This document shows positions 1 through 10,999 of a stretch of DNA of 64,000 nucleotides, one piece after another. Below the pieces are notes generated by a model that was not told the DNA's origin, did no database searches, and saw nothing but the letters and a program-made list of their open reading frames with translations. The first letter of the stretch is position 1. Each line of letters starts with the position of its first letter. Position numbers and translations under genes: made by a program. This DNA comes from Aeropyrum sp. (GTDB taxonomy: Archaea; Thermoproteota; Thermoprotei_A; Sulfolobales; Acidilobaceae), in the NCBI GenBank assembly GCA_015521685.1, contig WANT01000047.1, forward strand, positions 1-64,000, read 5' to 3'.

Positions 1-12
1 GTTGCTGAGGGA

Positions 13-1746
13 ATGCAGGGCGCTCAGATGTATGAGATGGTTTACGTCGGAGAGTACAGGCTTATAGGTGAGATAACGAGGATTAGCGGGGATAAGGCGT
101 TTATTCAGGTCTACGAGTCGACTAGCGGTCTGAGGCCTGGGGAGCCCGTCGAGGGGACGGGGGCGCCTCTCAGCGTAGAGTTAGGTCCTGGCCTCCTAGG
201 GAATATCTATGATGGGGTTCAGCGTCCGCTACCGCTAATCGCTGATAAGGTTTCCGAGATCGATCCTAGGAGGAGGATGTTCGTAGAGAGGGGTGTGCAC
301 GTACCAGCTCTTTCGAGGGAGAAGACCTACCTTTTCAAGCCGAGCAAGCTAGAGGAGGGCCAGAAGGTTGAAGGTGGTGATGTTCTCGGCACCGTCCAGG
401 AGACTAGCCTAATTGAGCATAAGGTAATGGTTCCCCCGGGTATTAGGGGCAGGCTCAGGTGGATAGCCGGGGAGGGTGAGTATACTGTTGAGGACACGAT
501 AGCTGTTGTAGAGCGGGACGGCCAGAAAGTCGAGGTTAAAATGTATCAGAGATGGCCGGTGAGGATTCCCAGGCCCTTCAAGGAGAAGCTTGAGCCCGCG
601 CTGCCTCTAATCACCGGAGTCAGGATCATAGACACTTTCTTCCCCATGGCCAAGGGTGGTACTGGAGCGGTTCCAGGAGGGTTCGGAACGGGCAAGACAG
701 TCACACTCCACAGCCTAGCCCAGTGGAGCGAGGCTAGGGTAGTCATCTACATTGGCTGTGGGGAGCGAGGCAATGAGATGACCGAGGTCCTCGAGAGGTT
801 CCCCAAGTATAAGGACCCGTGGACCGGGAAGCCCCTAATGGACCGTACAGTCCTGATAGCCAACACCAGCAACATGCCTGTCGCAGCTAGGGAGGCCAGC
901 ATATACGTCGGCATCACGATAGCAGAGTACTATAGGGACATGGGATACGACGTCCTCTTAGTTGCAGACTCGACAAGTAGGTGGGCTGAGGCCCTCAGAG
1001 AGATTGCTGGTAGGCTTGAGGAGATGCCTGCTGAAGAGGGATACCCGAGCTACCTGGCATCCAGACTCGCCGAGTTCTACGAGAGGGCGGGGAGGGTGAC
1101 AGTTCCAGGCAGCCCTGAGAGGATGGGGAGCGTGACGGTTGTAGGGGCTGTCAGCCCGCCCGGAGGCGACTTCAGCGAGCCTGTAACCAGCCACACGACG
1201 AGATTCATAAGGGTGTTCTGGGCTCTAGACACCAAGCTCGCATACAGCAGGCACTACCCGGCCATAAACTGGCTCACAAGCTACAGCGCATATGTAGACC
1301 TTGTCACCCAGTGGTGGCACGATAATGTTGACAAGAGGTGGAGGGAGTATAGGGATGAGGCTATGAACATACTCCTGAGGGAGAGCGAGCTACAGGAGAT
1401 AGTCAGGCTGGTGGGGACAGAGGGTCTGGACGAGAAGGATAAAATGGTGCTGGAGACTGCTAGGATGCTGAAGGACGGGTTTATGAAGCAAAACGCCTTC
1501 GATGCTATAGACGCATTTAGCACGCCGCAGAAGCAGTTCGTCCTGCTGAAGATGATCATGGATATACACAAGAAGAGCCTCGAGCTTATAGAGAGGGGCG
1601 TCACTGTGCAGCAGATACGAGACGCTCTAGGCAGGCTCTATATAGACATAGTGAAGGCTAAGTTCTCCATACCAAACGACGAGCTCGAGAAGATTAAGGA
1701 GATTAGGCTTAGAGCCTTGAAGACCCTAGAGTCTCTTGCAGGCTAG
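13..1746 (+). CDS. atpA: A/V-type ATP synthase catalytic subunit A
   Basis: P-loop GGFGTGKT, catalytic-subunit motifs ([23 protein letters not shown]), followed by B and D subunits. Confidence 0.97.
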   Translation: MQGAQMYEMVYVGEYRLIGEITRISGDKAFIQVYESTSGLRPGEPVEGTGAPLSVELGPGLLGNIYDGVQRPLPLIADKVSEIDPRRRMFVERGVHVPALSREKTYLFKPSKLEEGQKVEGGDVLGTVQETSLIEHKVMVPPGIRGRLRWIAGEGEYTVEDTIAVVERDGQKVEVKMYQRWPVRIPRPFKEKLEPALPLITGVRIIDTFFPMAKGGTGAVPGGFGTGKTVTLHSLAQWSEARVVIYIGCGERGNEMTEVLERFPKYKDPWTGKPLMDRTVLIANTSNMPVAAREASIYVGITIAEYYRDMGYDVLLVADSTSRWAEALREIAGRLEEMPAEEGYPSYLASRLAEFYERAGRVTVPGSPERMGSVTVVGAVSPPGGDFSEPVTSHTTRFIRVFWALDTKLAYSRHYPAINWLTSYSAYVDLVTQWWHDNVDKRWREYRDEAMNILLRESELQEIVRLVGTEGLDEKDKMVLETARMLKDGFMKQNAFDAIDAFSTPQKQFVLLKMIMDIHKKSLELIERGVTVQQIRDALGRLYIDIVKAKFSIPNDELEKIKEIRLRALKTLESLAG

Positions 1747-1763
1747 AAGGGGGGTGAGGACCT

Positions 1764-3155
1764 GTGGCTCTAGGGGTCAGGGAGTATAGGAATGTGTCGG
1801 AGATAAAGGGCCCACTACTCTTCGTCCAGGGAGTCTCGAGGGTAGCGTATGACGAGATCGTAGAGGTCGAGCTGCCGACTGGAGAGAAGAGGAGGGGTAG
1901 GGTGCTGGAGGTTGGGATGGGTTATGCAGTCGTCCAGGTCTTCGAAGGGACAACAGGCATAAGCCCCACTGGGACCACCGTCAGGTTTCTCGGCAGACCC
2001 CTAGAGATACCGGTTACGGAGGACATGCTAGGGCGTGTGATGAATGGCATCGGAGAACCCATCGACGGGGGGTCTAGGATAGACGCTGAGGAGAGGAGAG
2101 ATGTCAACGGCTCGCCTCTAAACCCCTCAGAGAGGGCCTATCCAGAGGACTTTATCCAGACTGGAGTGAGCGCTATAGACGGAATGAACACGCTGGTGAG
2201 AGGCCAGAAGCTCCCGATATTCAGCGGAGCTGGCCTCCCCCATAATAGGCTAGCAGCACAGATAGCTAGGCAGGCGACCGTTAGGGGCGAAGAGGAGGAG
2301 TTCGCAGTAGTGTTCGCGGCTATAGGCATCAAGTACGACGACTTCCTATTCTTCAAGAAGTTCTTCGAGGAGACGGGGGCCCTGGGTAGGGTTGCTATGT
2401 TCGTTAACCTTGCTGACGAGCCAGCCATGATTAGGCTAGTAACGCCTAGATCGGCGCTAACGCTAGCCGAGTACTTGGCCTATGAGAGGGACATGCACGT
2501 CCTCGTGATTATAACTGACATGACTAACTATGCGGAGGCTCTGAGGGAGATAAGCGCTGCCAGGGAGGAGGTCCCTGGCAGGCAGGGCTACCCCGGCTAC
2601 CTCTATAGCGACTTGGCTAGCATATACGAGAGGGCAGGCAGGGTTAAGGGGAAGAAGGGTAGCATAACGCAGATGCCTATACTGACAATGCCAAACGACG
2701 ACATAACCCACCCAATACCCGACCTCACCGGCTACATAACAGAAGGTCAGATAGTGCTCAGTAGGGAGCTTCACAACAGGGGCATCTACCCGCCTATCAA
2801 CGTGCTGATGAGCCTCTCCAGGCTTATGAAGGAGGGTATAGGTCCTGGGAAGACTAGGGAGGATCACAGCGAGGTAAGCAACCAGCTGTATGCGGCCTAC
2901 AGCAGGGGGGTTGAGCTCAGGAGCCTGGCTGCAGTGGTTGGAGAAGAGAGCTTGAGCCAGAGGGATAGGAAGTACCTGAGGTTCGCTGACCTATTCGAGG
3001 AGAAATTCCTAAGCCAGGGTGAAAGGGAGAACAGGAGTATCGAGGAGACTCTCGACATAGCGTGGGATATACTCTCTGTGCTGCCTGAAGAGGAGCTAGT
3101 CAACATAAAGGAGGAGACTATAAAGAAGTATCACCCAAAGTATAGGAAGCCGTAG
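1764..3155 (+). CDS. atpB: A/V-type ATP synthase subunit B
   Basis: V-ATPase B motifs ([32 protein letters not shown]); GTG start. Confidence 0.97.
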   Translation: MALGVREYRNVSEIKGPLLFVQGVSRVAYDEIVEVELPTGEKRRGRVLEVGMGYAVVQVFEGTTGISPTGTTVRFLGRPLEIPVTEDMLGRVMNGIGEPIDGGSRIDAEERRDVNGSPLNPSERAYPEDFIQTGVSAIDGMNTLVRGQKLPIFSGAGLPHNRLAAQIARQATVRGEEEEFAVVFAAIGIKYDDFLFFKKFFEETGALGRVAMFVNLADEPAMIRLVTPRSALTLAEYLAYERDMHVLVIITDMTNYAEALREISAAREEVPGRQGYPGYLYSDLASIYERAGRVKGKKGSITQMPILTMPNDDITHPIPDLTGYITEGQIVLSRELHNRGIYPPINVLMSLSRLMKEGIGPGKTREDHSEVSNQLYAAYSRGVELRSLAAVVGEESLSQRDRKYLRFADLFEEKFLSQGERENRSIEETLDIAWDILSVLPEEELVNIKEETIKKYHPKYRKP

Positions 3156-3191
3156 GATGGCAAGCCCGGGCCCGCTGGAGGCTGGATTGCC

Positions 3192-3824
3192 TTGGCTGTA
3201 GACCCTAGGAAGGTGTTGCCGACTAAGATCAACCTCATCAGGCTAAGGAGAGAGCTGGCTATGATGCGGCGTATAAGGAGGGTAATGGAGGAGAAGAGGG
3301 AGGTAATTCTACACTACATCATAAGCATGGCTGGAGAGTATGTAAGGTACCAGAGGGAGGTTTATGAGGAGATAGAGAGGATCTATACCAACTACTATCT
3401 GGGGGCCGCTGCAGAAGGGCTAGAGAGGGTTAAGGCATACACATCTCCGGTGGAGGGCTCGCTGGAGGTAGAGGTCTCTACGCGAACACTCTTCGCTGTT
3501 AAGACCCCAGTATTCAAGCTGGACGAGGGTAGTATACCCCCTCTATCGCTGCCAGCAGGCTCCGATCCAAAGCTGATGGAGTCTATTCTCTCTATGAGGA
3601 CGATCCTGGAAAAACTATTGAAACTCGCCGAGTATGAGGAGTCTATTCAGAGGCTCGTTAAAGAGCTGAAGGATACTCAGCGTCTAATAAACGCTCTTGA
3701 CTACGTGATCCTGCCTAGCTACCAGGATGCTATAAAGTTCATAAAGCTAGTGCTAGAAGACAGGATGAGGGAAGACTTCGTTAGGCTGAAAATGATAAAG
3801 AGGAAGATGGAAGTGGCTAAATGA
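3192..3824 (+). CDS. atpD: A/V-type ATP synthase subunit D
   Basis: Typical N-terminus ([18 protein letters not shown]), coiled-coil composition, operon position. Confidence 0.93.
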   Translation: MAVDPRKVLPTKINLIRLRRELAMMRRIRRVMEEKREVILHYIISMAGEYVRYQREVYEEIERIYTNYYLGAAAEGLERVKAYTSPVEGSLEVEVSTRTLFAVKTPVFKLDEGSIPPLSLPAGSDPKLMESILSMRTILEKLLKLAEYEESIQRLVKELKDTQRLINALDYVILPSYQDAIKFIKLVLEDRMREDFVRLKMIKRKMEVAK

Positions 3825-3976
3825 CGTTATATGAGTAGAGCTCCTCACCGGTTTATTTAGACGTTGGATTCTGGTTTTGTCAAATGGGGAGTTTCTTTAA
3901 AGTTTATTTTGCTGTCTTGCGGAACAATTGCGGAACAAAATAGAATTTGTTCTTATTTGGAATTCTGTGGTCAGGG

Positions 3977-4225
3977 CTATGGGATCAGCACGCCAACGGC
4001 TAGCAAGAACGCTGCGAGGAGGAACGTCAGCTTGAGTAGTCCAGCGGTGTCTGTGTTTACTGCCGTGTTGAGTATCCTATAAACCACCAGGCCTACTATG
4101 AAGGTCCCAGTGACGGCTAGCAGGCTTATCCCAGCAATCACTAGGTAGTAGCTGATATCAACGCCTCCCTTGAAAGCCAGCTCCTTCAGCAGCTCGTAAG
4201 CCCTCACTAGGTCTGAGAGAGCCAT
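3977..4225 (-). CDS. small two-TM membrane protein, unknown function
   Basis: 82 aa with two hydrophobic helices; convergent with atpD. Confidence 0.6.
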   Translation of the reverse strand: MALSDLVRAYELLKELAFKGGVDISYYLVIAGISLLAVTGTFIVGLVVYRILNTAVNTDTAGLLKLTFLLAAFLLAVGVLIP

Positions 4226-4359
4226 AGCCCTCGCACCGACCTATGATTCTGGTAATAACAGTAAATCCCTAGTACCGGTTCGTAATACGCGGGTAGTATT
4301 TAGCCCTGCGAATCCAGGCTGATAATCCTGGACCTGGACTCTGGTGGCAATGTAAACCG

Positions 4360-4419
4360 GGGATGATGATGGTTAAAAGCACCGATACACTAGATGAGGT
4401 TGGCCAGGACAGCTGACGC
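4360..4419 (+). ncRNA. candidate C/D box sRNA (C ATGATGA 4363-4369, D' CCGA 4382-4385, C' TAGATGA 4391-4397, D CTGA 4413-4416)
   Basis: Ordered C/D'/C'/D boxes with about 12-nt guides in an intergenic region. Confidence 0.7.
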
Positions 4420-4446
4420 GCTACCATTTGGAGGGTGTAGACGGTT

Positions 4447-5148
4447 ATGGTAGGAGGGTCAGAGCCTATCGTGTTGAAAATTAGCGGTAGCCTATTCTAT
4501 CCGCCGAACCCAGATTTTATCAAGTCTGTTGCAGAGTCTGTGGTAGCTTTAACTAATGCCGGATTCAAGCCTGCAGTTGTTGTGGGGGGCGGAGGCCTAG
4601 CTAGAAAGTACATAGGAGTCCTGAGGGAGCTCGGGGTTTCTGAGGCCCTGCTAGACGAGACGGGGATTGAAGCCTCGCGACTAAACGCCTCCTTGCTCGC
4701 GAGAACTCTCTTCCCTCGCTCAAAACCGTATGCTCTAGCATCTCTGAGGGATATTGTGGAAACCCATATTTCTGGCCTCATACCAGTTTCAGGGGGGCTT
4801 CACCCGGGTCAGAGCACAAACGCGGTGGCTGCTCTAATTGCAGAGGCTATAGGTGCTTCGATAATACTTAATGGGCTCAATAGGGTTGGGGGAGTTTATC
4901 GTAGGTGGCCTGTAGAAGATAGTGATGCAAGCCCCATAGAGAGATTGACTTATGGCGAGTTCGAGCGTCTAATATTGGGTGTGACTAGCGATGAGGCTGG
5001 AGGTTATGCTCTCTGGGATAAGGTTGCTCTGAGTATAGCGCGGAGGAGTAGGCTCACTATAGTGTTTTTCGATGCAAGCGATCCGAGAAACATATTGAGG
5101 GCGCTTAAGGGAGAGATCGGCAGTAGAGTGGTCCCTGAGGGTGGCTAG
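4447..5148 (+). CDS. pyrH: archaeal uridylate kinase (amino acid kinase family)
   Basis: VLKISGSLF N-terminus, VVGGGGLARKYI, ETGIEASRLNA. Confidence 0.85.
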   Translation: MVGGSEPIVLKISGSLFYPPNPDFIKSVAESVVALTNAGFKPAVVVGGGGLARKYIGVLRELGVSEALLDETGIEASRLNASLLARTLFPRSKPYALASLRDIVETHISGLIPVSGGLHPGQSTNAVAALIAEAIGASIILNGLNRVGGVYRRWPVEDSDASPIERLTYGEFERLILGVTSDEAGGYALWDKVALSIARRSRLTIVFFDASDPRNILRALKGEIGSRVVPEGG

Positions 5149-5150
5149 AG

Positions 5151-5540
5151 GTGGATGAAGGTATACCAGGCCACGCTGGTAAAGGGGTTTCGCTTGTCTT
5201 TCAGAAGAAGCTAGCTGAGATGTCATGTAGGTTTGAGGCGGAGGGCGATATAACCAGGATACACGTATCTGGGGCTATAGTTGAGGTTAAGGACGAGCCG
5301 GGGCAGGGGCCTGTAGTTGAGGCTTCGCTGCAGCTAGCTTCAGATAGTCTTGGTGTAGGTGAGACTATAGAGGGATTCAAGCATGCATTATTACTATTGT
5401 CGGAGCTAGGAAGGCCTATGGAGTATGATCTGGATAAGGGTATTCCCGGCTTCTATATTCTGAGGATATTGGTCCGGTTCGAAGGGTTAGAGGATGCGTA
5501 TGATGCTCTTATTCAGGCACTAGAGAGGGTTGGCTGCTAG
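5151..5540 (+). CDS. hypothetical protein
   Basis: ORF directly after pyrH, coding-like composition. Confidence 0.6.
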   Translation: MDEGIPGHAGKGVSLVFQKKLAEMSCRFEAEGDITRIHVSGAIVEVKDEPGQGPVVEASLQLASDSLGVGETIEGFKHALLLLSELGRPMEYDLDKGIPGFYILRILVRFEGLEDAYDALIQALERVGC

Positions 5541-5659
5541 ACTCCCCTTCCACCCATAGAGGATAATTAAGAAGCCTCAGTTGCCGTGCGTAATAGCATA
5601 TACCACTCACTTATCTTACCTATAAGACAATTTTCGGGGAACCTTATTTATACACTGGT

Positions 5660-7327
5660 GTGCGTAGGGTGGTCCTTCCCGAGAAGATACCTCCTAGGCC
5701 TGGCTACGAGATAACTATCAAGTATATATATGACAGGGCTCTGACAATATTCCCCTACATGGAAATAGTGTACAGGACCTCTCAGGGTAAGGGCAAGTAT
5801 ACGTTCAGCGATGCCTCCTTCAGGGTAGAGAGCCTAGCAAATGCCCTGGCATCTCTGGGCGTTGGAGGGCTTGACAGGGTTGCTACTCTAGACTGGAACA
5901 CCCACTGGCACTACGAGACTTACTTTGCCGTTCCTATGATGGGCGCTGTTCTCCACCCTGTGAATATAAGGCTGGCTCCTAATGAAATCGCATACATTAT
6001 GAATAATGCTGAGGACAAGGTCGTTATAGTTCATAGCGACTTCATAAAGCTAGCCGAGGCAGTACTACCCCATGTGAAGAGTGTTGAAAGCGTAATTATC
6101 GTTGACGCCGACTCAGTGCCCGACAAAGTGGGCGGCAAGAAGGCTTACCACTATGAGGACCTCATCAAAGAGCATAGTGGTAGGTATGACTGGCCAGAGG
6201 TTGATGAGGATAGGCCTGCTGCCATGGGGTACACTAGCGGTACAACAGGCCTTCCCAAAGGAGCATATCACAGCCACAAGATGATAGTTGTCCACGCTAT
6301 GAGCGGCGCCCTCCAGCTGGCGACCTTAGGGAAGAGAAAGGTTACAGCAGAAGATACTCTACTGCACATCGTTCCCATGTTTCACGTATACGCCTGGGGC
6401 CTCCCATACATAGCAACAATGCTCGGAGTGAAGCAAGTATTCCCGGGCCGCCTAGACCCCAAGGTACTCCTAGATCTCATAGCCGAGGAAAGGGTTACTA
6501 TGACGGCTGGAGTGCCAACGATCCTTTACATGCTGCTAGCGCACCCAGAGAGCCAGAACTACGACCTATCAGGCCTCCTCTTCGTCAACGGCGGGCAAGC
6601 TCTTCCAAGAGGGCTCGCAGAGCTAGCTAGGAAGAGGGGTATTGAGGTCATGGTTGGCTATGGAATGACCGAGACAGCACCCATACTAACCTTAGCCACC
6701 GTGCCGCCCAAATTCAGAGATAGGTGGGACGACTTATCCCTCACCACTGGCTGGCCAATCCCGCTAGTCGAGCTTAGGGTTGTGAACCCCGAGACTATGG
6801 AGCCTGTGCCGAAGGACGGAAAAACTATGGGTGAAATAGTGGTCAGAGCCCCCTGGATAACTCCTGAGTACTACAAGGATGTGGAGAAGACTGAGAAGGC
6901 CTGGAGGGGAGGCTGGTTCCACACTGGAGATATTGCCGTTTGGTTCGAGGAAGGATACGTCCTTATCGTAGATAGGGATAAGGATGTTATCAAGTCAGGC
7001 GGGGAGTGGATAAGTAGCGTGAGGCTCGAGAGCGCCATCAGCCAGCACCCAGGAGTGGCTCAGGTGGCTGTCATAGGCGTGAAGCACGAGAAATGGCAAG
7101 AACGGCCTGTAGCAATTATAGTACCGAAGAGCGGCTGGGAGAACAAGATTACCACCGAAGAGATAACAAGATTCCTCACAGAGAACTTTGTTGAGAAGGG
7201 AGAGATACCCAAGTGGTGGCTGCCAGATAGAGTGGTGGTAGTGGACGATCTCCCCAAAACCAGCGTAGGCAAGATAAACAAGAGAGCCCTACGAGAGAAG
7301 TTCAAAGACCTATTAATATCAGGATGA
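5660..7327 (+). CDS. AMP-forming acyl-CoA synthetase
   Basis: YTSGTTGLPKGA, GYGMTETAP, GWFHTGDIAVW, KTSVGKINK. Confidence 0.93.
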   Translation: MRRVVLPEKIPPRPGYEITIKYIYDRALTIFPYMEIVYRTSQGKGKYTFSDASFRVESLANALASLGVGGLDRVATLDWNTHWHYETYFAVPMMGAVLHPVNIRLAPNEIAYIMNNAEDKVVIVHSDFIKLAEAVLPHVKSVESVIIVDADSVPDKVGGKKAYHYEDLIKEHSGRYDWPEVDEDRPAAMGYTSGTTGLPKGAYHSHKMIVVHAMSGALQLATLGKRKVTAEDTLLHIVPMFHVYAWGLPYIATMLGVKQVFPGRLDPKVLLDLIAEERVTMTAGVPTILYMLLAHPESQNYDLSGLLFVNGGQALPRGLAELARKRGIEVMVGYGMTETAPILTLATVPPKFRDRWDDLSLTTGWPIPLVELRVVNPETMEPVPKDGKTMGEIVVRAPWITPEYYKDVEKTEKAWRGGWFHTGDIAVWFEEGYVLIVDRDKDVIKSGGEWISSVRLESAISQHPGVAQVAVIGVKHEKWQERPVAIIVPKSGWENKITTEEITRFLTENFVEKGEIPKWWLPDRVVVVDDLPKTSVGKINKRALREKFKDLLISG

Positions 7328-7375
7328 GTGACCGAGTTAAAGGTAGATTATGAGAGTCACCTCTAAGTTACACGG

Positions 7376-8746
7376 TTGTTTTTAAATTCTCAGTCCGTTT
7401 TAACCTCTTATACTCACCGATCTAAAGCCCGGGGTAGCCAGGTTTTGGCGGGAGAAGATAGTATAGGTATGCACAGACGGTTCGCGGGGAAGATTGAAAT
7501 TATACCCAAAGTGCCTGTTAGGAGGTCAGAGGATTTCTCAATCTGGTATACGCCAGGCGTCGCAGATGTGAGCCTGAGGATAAACAAGAATCCCGACGAG
7601 AGCTTCGAGCTAACCAGCAGGTGGAACATCATAGCTATTGTGACAGATGCCTCACGCGTATTAGGTCTAGGCAAGCTAAGGCCTGAAGCCGCCTACCCCG
7701 TTATGGAGGGCAAGTCGCTCCTCTTCAAGCTGCTAGGCGGGGTTGATGCGGTCCCGATAGTGCATGGTAGGAGGGAGATAGGTGGTTTCGCGAGTCTGGT
7801 TAAGGATCTCGAGCCTAGTTTCGGGGGCGTTAATCTTGAGGACATTGAGAGCCCGAAATGCTTCTACCTTCTAGACCTCTTGAGGACCGAGCTTGAGATA
7901 CCTGTCTGGCATGATGATCAGCAGGGTACTGCGGCAGCATCATTGGCAGGGCTTATCAACTCTTTCAAAATAGTGGGGAAAGACCTTAGAGAATCCAGAA
8001 TTGTTCTCCTCGGATCAGGAGCGGCGAACATAGCCTTGTATAGATTCCTGAAGTCATACGGTGTGAAGCCCGAGAACATAATCGTGCTAGATAGCAGGGG
8101 TGTTTTGCACCCTGAGAGAGAAGACATGGACAGGCTCCTATTCTCTAACAGGTATAAGTACGAGATAGCGCTAGAGACAAAGGGCGGCGGCCTACCGCCA
8201 GGGGCGGGCCCCGCTGAAGCGCTTAAAGGGGCTGATGCCGTAGTAGCCGCCTCAAAGCCCGGGCCTGGAGTCATCAAGAAGGAGTGGATTTCATCTATGG
8301 CCAAAGACCCTATAGTATTCGCTCTAGCCAACCCGGTTCCCGAGATCTGGCCGCACGAGGCAATTGAGGCTGGTGCCAGGATAGTAGCAACCGGGCGGAG
8401 CGACTTTCCAAACCAGGTTAACAATGCTCTCGTATTCCCGGGCGTCTTCAGGGGAGCACTAGATGTTAGGGCCAGAACTATTACGGATAGCATGGTTATA
8501 GCTGGGGCGGAGGAGCTAGCCAGGACAGCAGAGGAGAACGGCGGGCTTAGCGAAGATAGGATCCTACCAACTATTGAAGAGTGGGAGGTCCATCCTAGGG
8601 TTGCAGCAGCTGTGGCATGGCAAGCTAGTAAGGAGAAGGTTGCGAGGAAGCCGAGGACCTACGTTGAGGAGCTTAGAAACGCGAGGGAGATCATAGAGAT
8701 TGCTAGGATGAAATACGAGAAAATACTCTCAGCCCTACACCATTGA
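7376..8746 (+). CDS. NAD(P)-dependent malic enzyme (true start probably the ATG near 7469, MHRRFAGKIEI)
   Basis: YTPGVADVS, WHDDQQGTAAASLAG, GSGAANIA, FALANPVPEI. Confidence 0.93.
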   Translation: MFLNSQSVLTSYTHRSKARGSQVLAGEDSIGMHRRFAGKIEIIPKVPVRRSEDFSIWYTPGVADVSLRINKNPDESFELTSRWNIIAIVTDASRVLGLGKLRPEAAYPVMEGKSLLFKLLGGVDAVPIVHGRREIGGFASLVKDLEPSFGGVNLEDIESPKCFYLLDLLRTELEIPVWHDDQQGTAAASLAGLINSFKIVGKDLRESRIVLLGSGAANIALYRFLKSYGVKPENIIVLDSRGVLHPEREDMDRLLFSNRYKYEIALETKGGGLPPGAGPAEALKGADAVVAASKPGPGVIKKEWISSMAKDPIVFALANPVPEIWPHEAIEAGARIVATGRSDFPNQVNNALVFPGVFRGALDVRARTITDSMVIAGAEELARTAEENGGLSEDRILPTIEEWEVHPRVAAAVAWQASKEKVARKPRTYVEELRNAREIIEIARMKYEKILSALHH

Positions 8747-8775
8747 TGTTCGGGCTAGGGGGGGTGCCTGTCTAG

Positions 8776-9258
8776 ATGTACGATAGGGGGGCTGTTGTTA
8801 GGGAGCCCAGAAAGGAGGATGTCGAGCAGCTCTCGACATTAATTTATAGATTTTATATGCTCAACGAGGAGTTTGACCCTCTATGGTCTCTCTCTGAGAA
8901 CGCTAGAGAGGAGGCGATTAGGGAGGCTGAGAAGTGTGTAGAGCCTGGCAGGGAGGAGATTGTCCTAGTTGTCGAGGTAGACGGGTCTCTCGCTGGCTAT
9001 ATTAGAGGATATGTTCGGGAGTTTCCCATGCTTAAGAGTAGGAGGATAGCTGTAATTAGGGAGCTGTATGTTCACCCCTCGCATAGGGGTTTGGGTTTAG
9101 GCTCCCTCCTTATCGATAGGTTTGGCGATAAGGCGAGGGCTGTGGGGGCTAAGGCTATTGCTGTAGAGTTTCCAACGCAGAACATTATAGCGGAGAACTT
9201 CTATAGGAAACTCGATTTCAGGAGGTTTATGACAATCTACATCAGGGAGGTTGGGTGA
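8776..9258 (+). CDS. GNAT family acetyltransferase
   Basis: RELYVHPSHRGLGLGSLLIDRF acetyl-CoA-binding motif. Confidence 0.88.
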   Translation: MYDRGAVVREPRKEDVEQLSTLIYRFYMLNEEFDPLWSLSENAREEAIREAEKCVEPGREEIVLVVEVDGSLAGYIRGYVREFPMLKSRRIAVIRELYVHPSHRGLGLGSLLIDRFGDKARAVGAKAIAVEFPTQNIIAENFYRKLDFRRFMTIYIREVG

Positions 9259-9734
9259 TGGTAGTGGATCGTATCATAGTGAGGAGGGCTGAGGTTCGTG
9301 ATGCCGAGAGCGTTGTGGACATGATAGTAAGGCTCAAAATATTCAATGAAGAGCTTAGTGGTATGTTTAGGACAGTGCAGGATGTTAGGGAGAGGGCTAG
9401 AGAGTACTTCATGTCGAGTCTGGATGGCGATGGTAAGATATTGTTAGTGGCTGACGCGGGCGGCGAGGTAGCTGGATTCATTAGGGTAGAGCTAGTCGAC
9501 AGGATATTCTACGAGCCACGCGTTAAAGCCCTAATTACAGATATATATGTGAGGCCTAGCTATAGAAGGAGCTCTGTGGGCCATATATTGATTGAGGCCG
9601 CTACCCGCGAGGCCAGAAGGATGGGTGCTGGCATGATTTCTGCGATATATCCGATCAAGAACTATGTAGCCAGCGAGTTTTATAGGAAGATGGGGTTTGA
9701 GGAATTGCAGGTAGAGGTATTCAAGGAGTTATAG
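9255..9734 (+). CDS. GNAT family acetyltransferase (paralog of preceding gene)
   Basis: TDIYVRPSYRRSSVGHILIEAA, NYVASEFYRKMGF; 4-bp overlap with upstream GNAT. Confidence 0.87.
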   Translation: MMVVDRIIVRRAEVRDAESVVDMIVRLKIFNEELSGMFRTVQDVRERAREYFMSSLDGDGKILLVADAGGEVAGFIRVELVDRIFYEPRVKALITDIYVRPSYRRSSVGHILIEAATREARRMGAGMISAIYPIKNYVASEFYRKMGFEELQVEVFKEL

Positions 9735-9771
9735 TGAGAGCAAAGCGAACTACGATTGCAGCCCAGCACCT

Positions 9772-10878
9772 CTAGTACCAGGATACTTTGCTTGAATGGA
9801 ATGCCCTAATCAGGCCAGAGACGATTAGCCCGGCTCCTAGGATTGCCAGAGCTGGTATTGATGGATTGACTCCGAGAGTTATTGTGGATGCGAATACTAC
9901 GAGGATAGAGGTAACTGTCCAGAAGACGGAGGATACGCTGGCTATTCTCACTTTCTTCGGAGCTCTATCCAGAACGTAAGTAACTAGGGCTAGGACAGAC
10001 CAGCCATAAGCCATACCTATTAGAGACAGGTCTAGCCACGGGAGCCCCGAGTCCAGTCCTATATACAGAGCAGTCGCTAGTAAGGCTGCTGTTGAGGCTG
10101 CTAGAGTCGAATCTATACTTGCTGCAAGTGTAACTCCTATAGCATATCCCAGGCTGTATACTAGTGGTGTTAGCTCGCCTAGAGCGGTGCTAGCCTCCTG
10201 CATTGCAGAAATTTTAAGTGACGCCATAACTCCAACGGCAGAAGAGAGCCTAACCACTTCGTCCAGCCTGAGTCCCTCAGCCCTGCCCTGGAGAGCGCTT
10301 TTCAGAGTAGTGGCGAAGTTGTCGAGTACTTTGAGGGAGGAGAATGGTATGGGGACGTTGGTCACATTCTTGGATGACGCTATTGCTGCTAGGAGTATTG
10401 CTGCTGCTATTGGTACTATTGATCCCGTCATGAGTGCTAGAAGAACTAGAGTTGATGACCCTACCACGCTGACTACGTAGTACTCTGCCAGAGTCTTCTT
10501 CCAATGCACATAGTCTACCTGATTGTAGATTGTTGTTGAGAGTGCAAACCCCGACATACCTATTAAGAGAGATATAGCTATGAGCTCGGCTATACTAGCA
10601 CCCCCGGCCAGAGAGCCGAAGGGCTGGACTATTACCAGCACCCCACCTATGATCCCTGCTGCCAAGAGGATTAGCCTTCTACCGTGGGCACTCCTAAATC
10701 TGGAACTAGCGATGACTAGCCCCCAATAGGAGCCTATGGTGGTTACAGCTGTCATGACTATCTTGGCTATCAGCATATGGCCAGGTATCATGCTATCGAG
10801 TAGCTTTACGGCGTTTGACTCCGAAATGGTGAGGGCTGCCGTGAGAGCAGCCATGAGCAGGCCGAACTCTATCCTCAT
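9772..10878 (-). CDS. multi-spanning membrane protein, MFS-transporter-like
   Basis: About 10-12 hydrophobic segments over 368 aa. Confidence 0.7.
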   Translation of the reverse strand: MRIEFGLLMAALTAALTISESNAVKLLDSMIPGHMLIAKIVMTAVTTIGSYWGLVIASSRFRSAHGRRLILLAAGIIGGVLVIVQPFGSLAGGASIAELIAISLLIGMSGFALSTTIYNQVDYVHWKKTLAEYYVVSVVGSSTLVLLALMTGSIVPIAAAILLAAIASSKNVTNVPIPFSSLKVLDNFATTLKSALQGRAEGLRLDEVVRLSSAVGVMASLKISAMQEASTALGELTPLVYSLGYAIGVTLAASIDSTLAASTAALLATALYIGLDSGLPWLDLSLIGMAYGWSVLALVTYVLDRAPKKVRIASVSSVFWTVTSILVVFASTITLGVNPSIPALAILGAGLIVSGLIRAFHSSKVSWY

Positions 10879-10999
10879 CTTACTTGGCTCCCAGAGATGC
10901 TAGGGAGTCGAGGGAAATATGGGGTTAGGGGCGTATCGACGGGGATTCAACTATTAAGCCTTGCCAGTGTTATCAACCGGGTTTTAGGCGGGCTCGACT

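Noticed and set aside
3864-4082. 72-aa plus-strand ORF
   Set aside because: Overlaps intergenic repeats and lies antisense to a better membrane-protein ORF
4312-4332. TCCAGG...CCTGGA inverted repeat
   Set aside because: Only 6-bp arms, probably chance, no supporting context
5641-5653. TTATTTATAC as promoter for the first acyl-CoA synthetase
   Set aside because: Only about 10 nt before the GTG, too close for an archaeal TATA box unless the start is further downstream; CTATAAG near 5619 fits better
7918-8493. 191-aa minus-strand ORF inside malic enzyme
   Set aside because: Antisense shadow ORF of a confident gene, with no protein-like motifs; the same applies to most minus/plus ORFs nested in confident genes, such as 19585-20142 and 43271-43861
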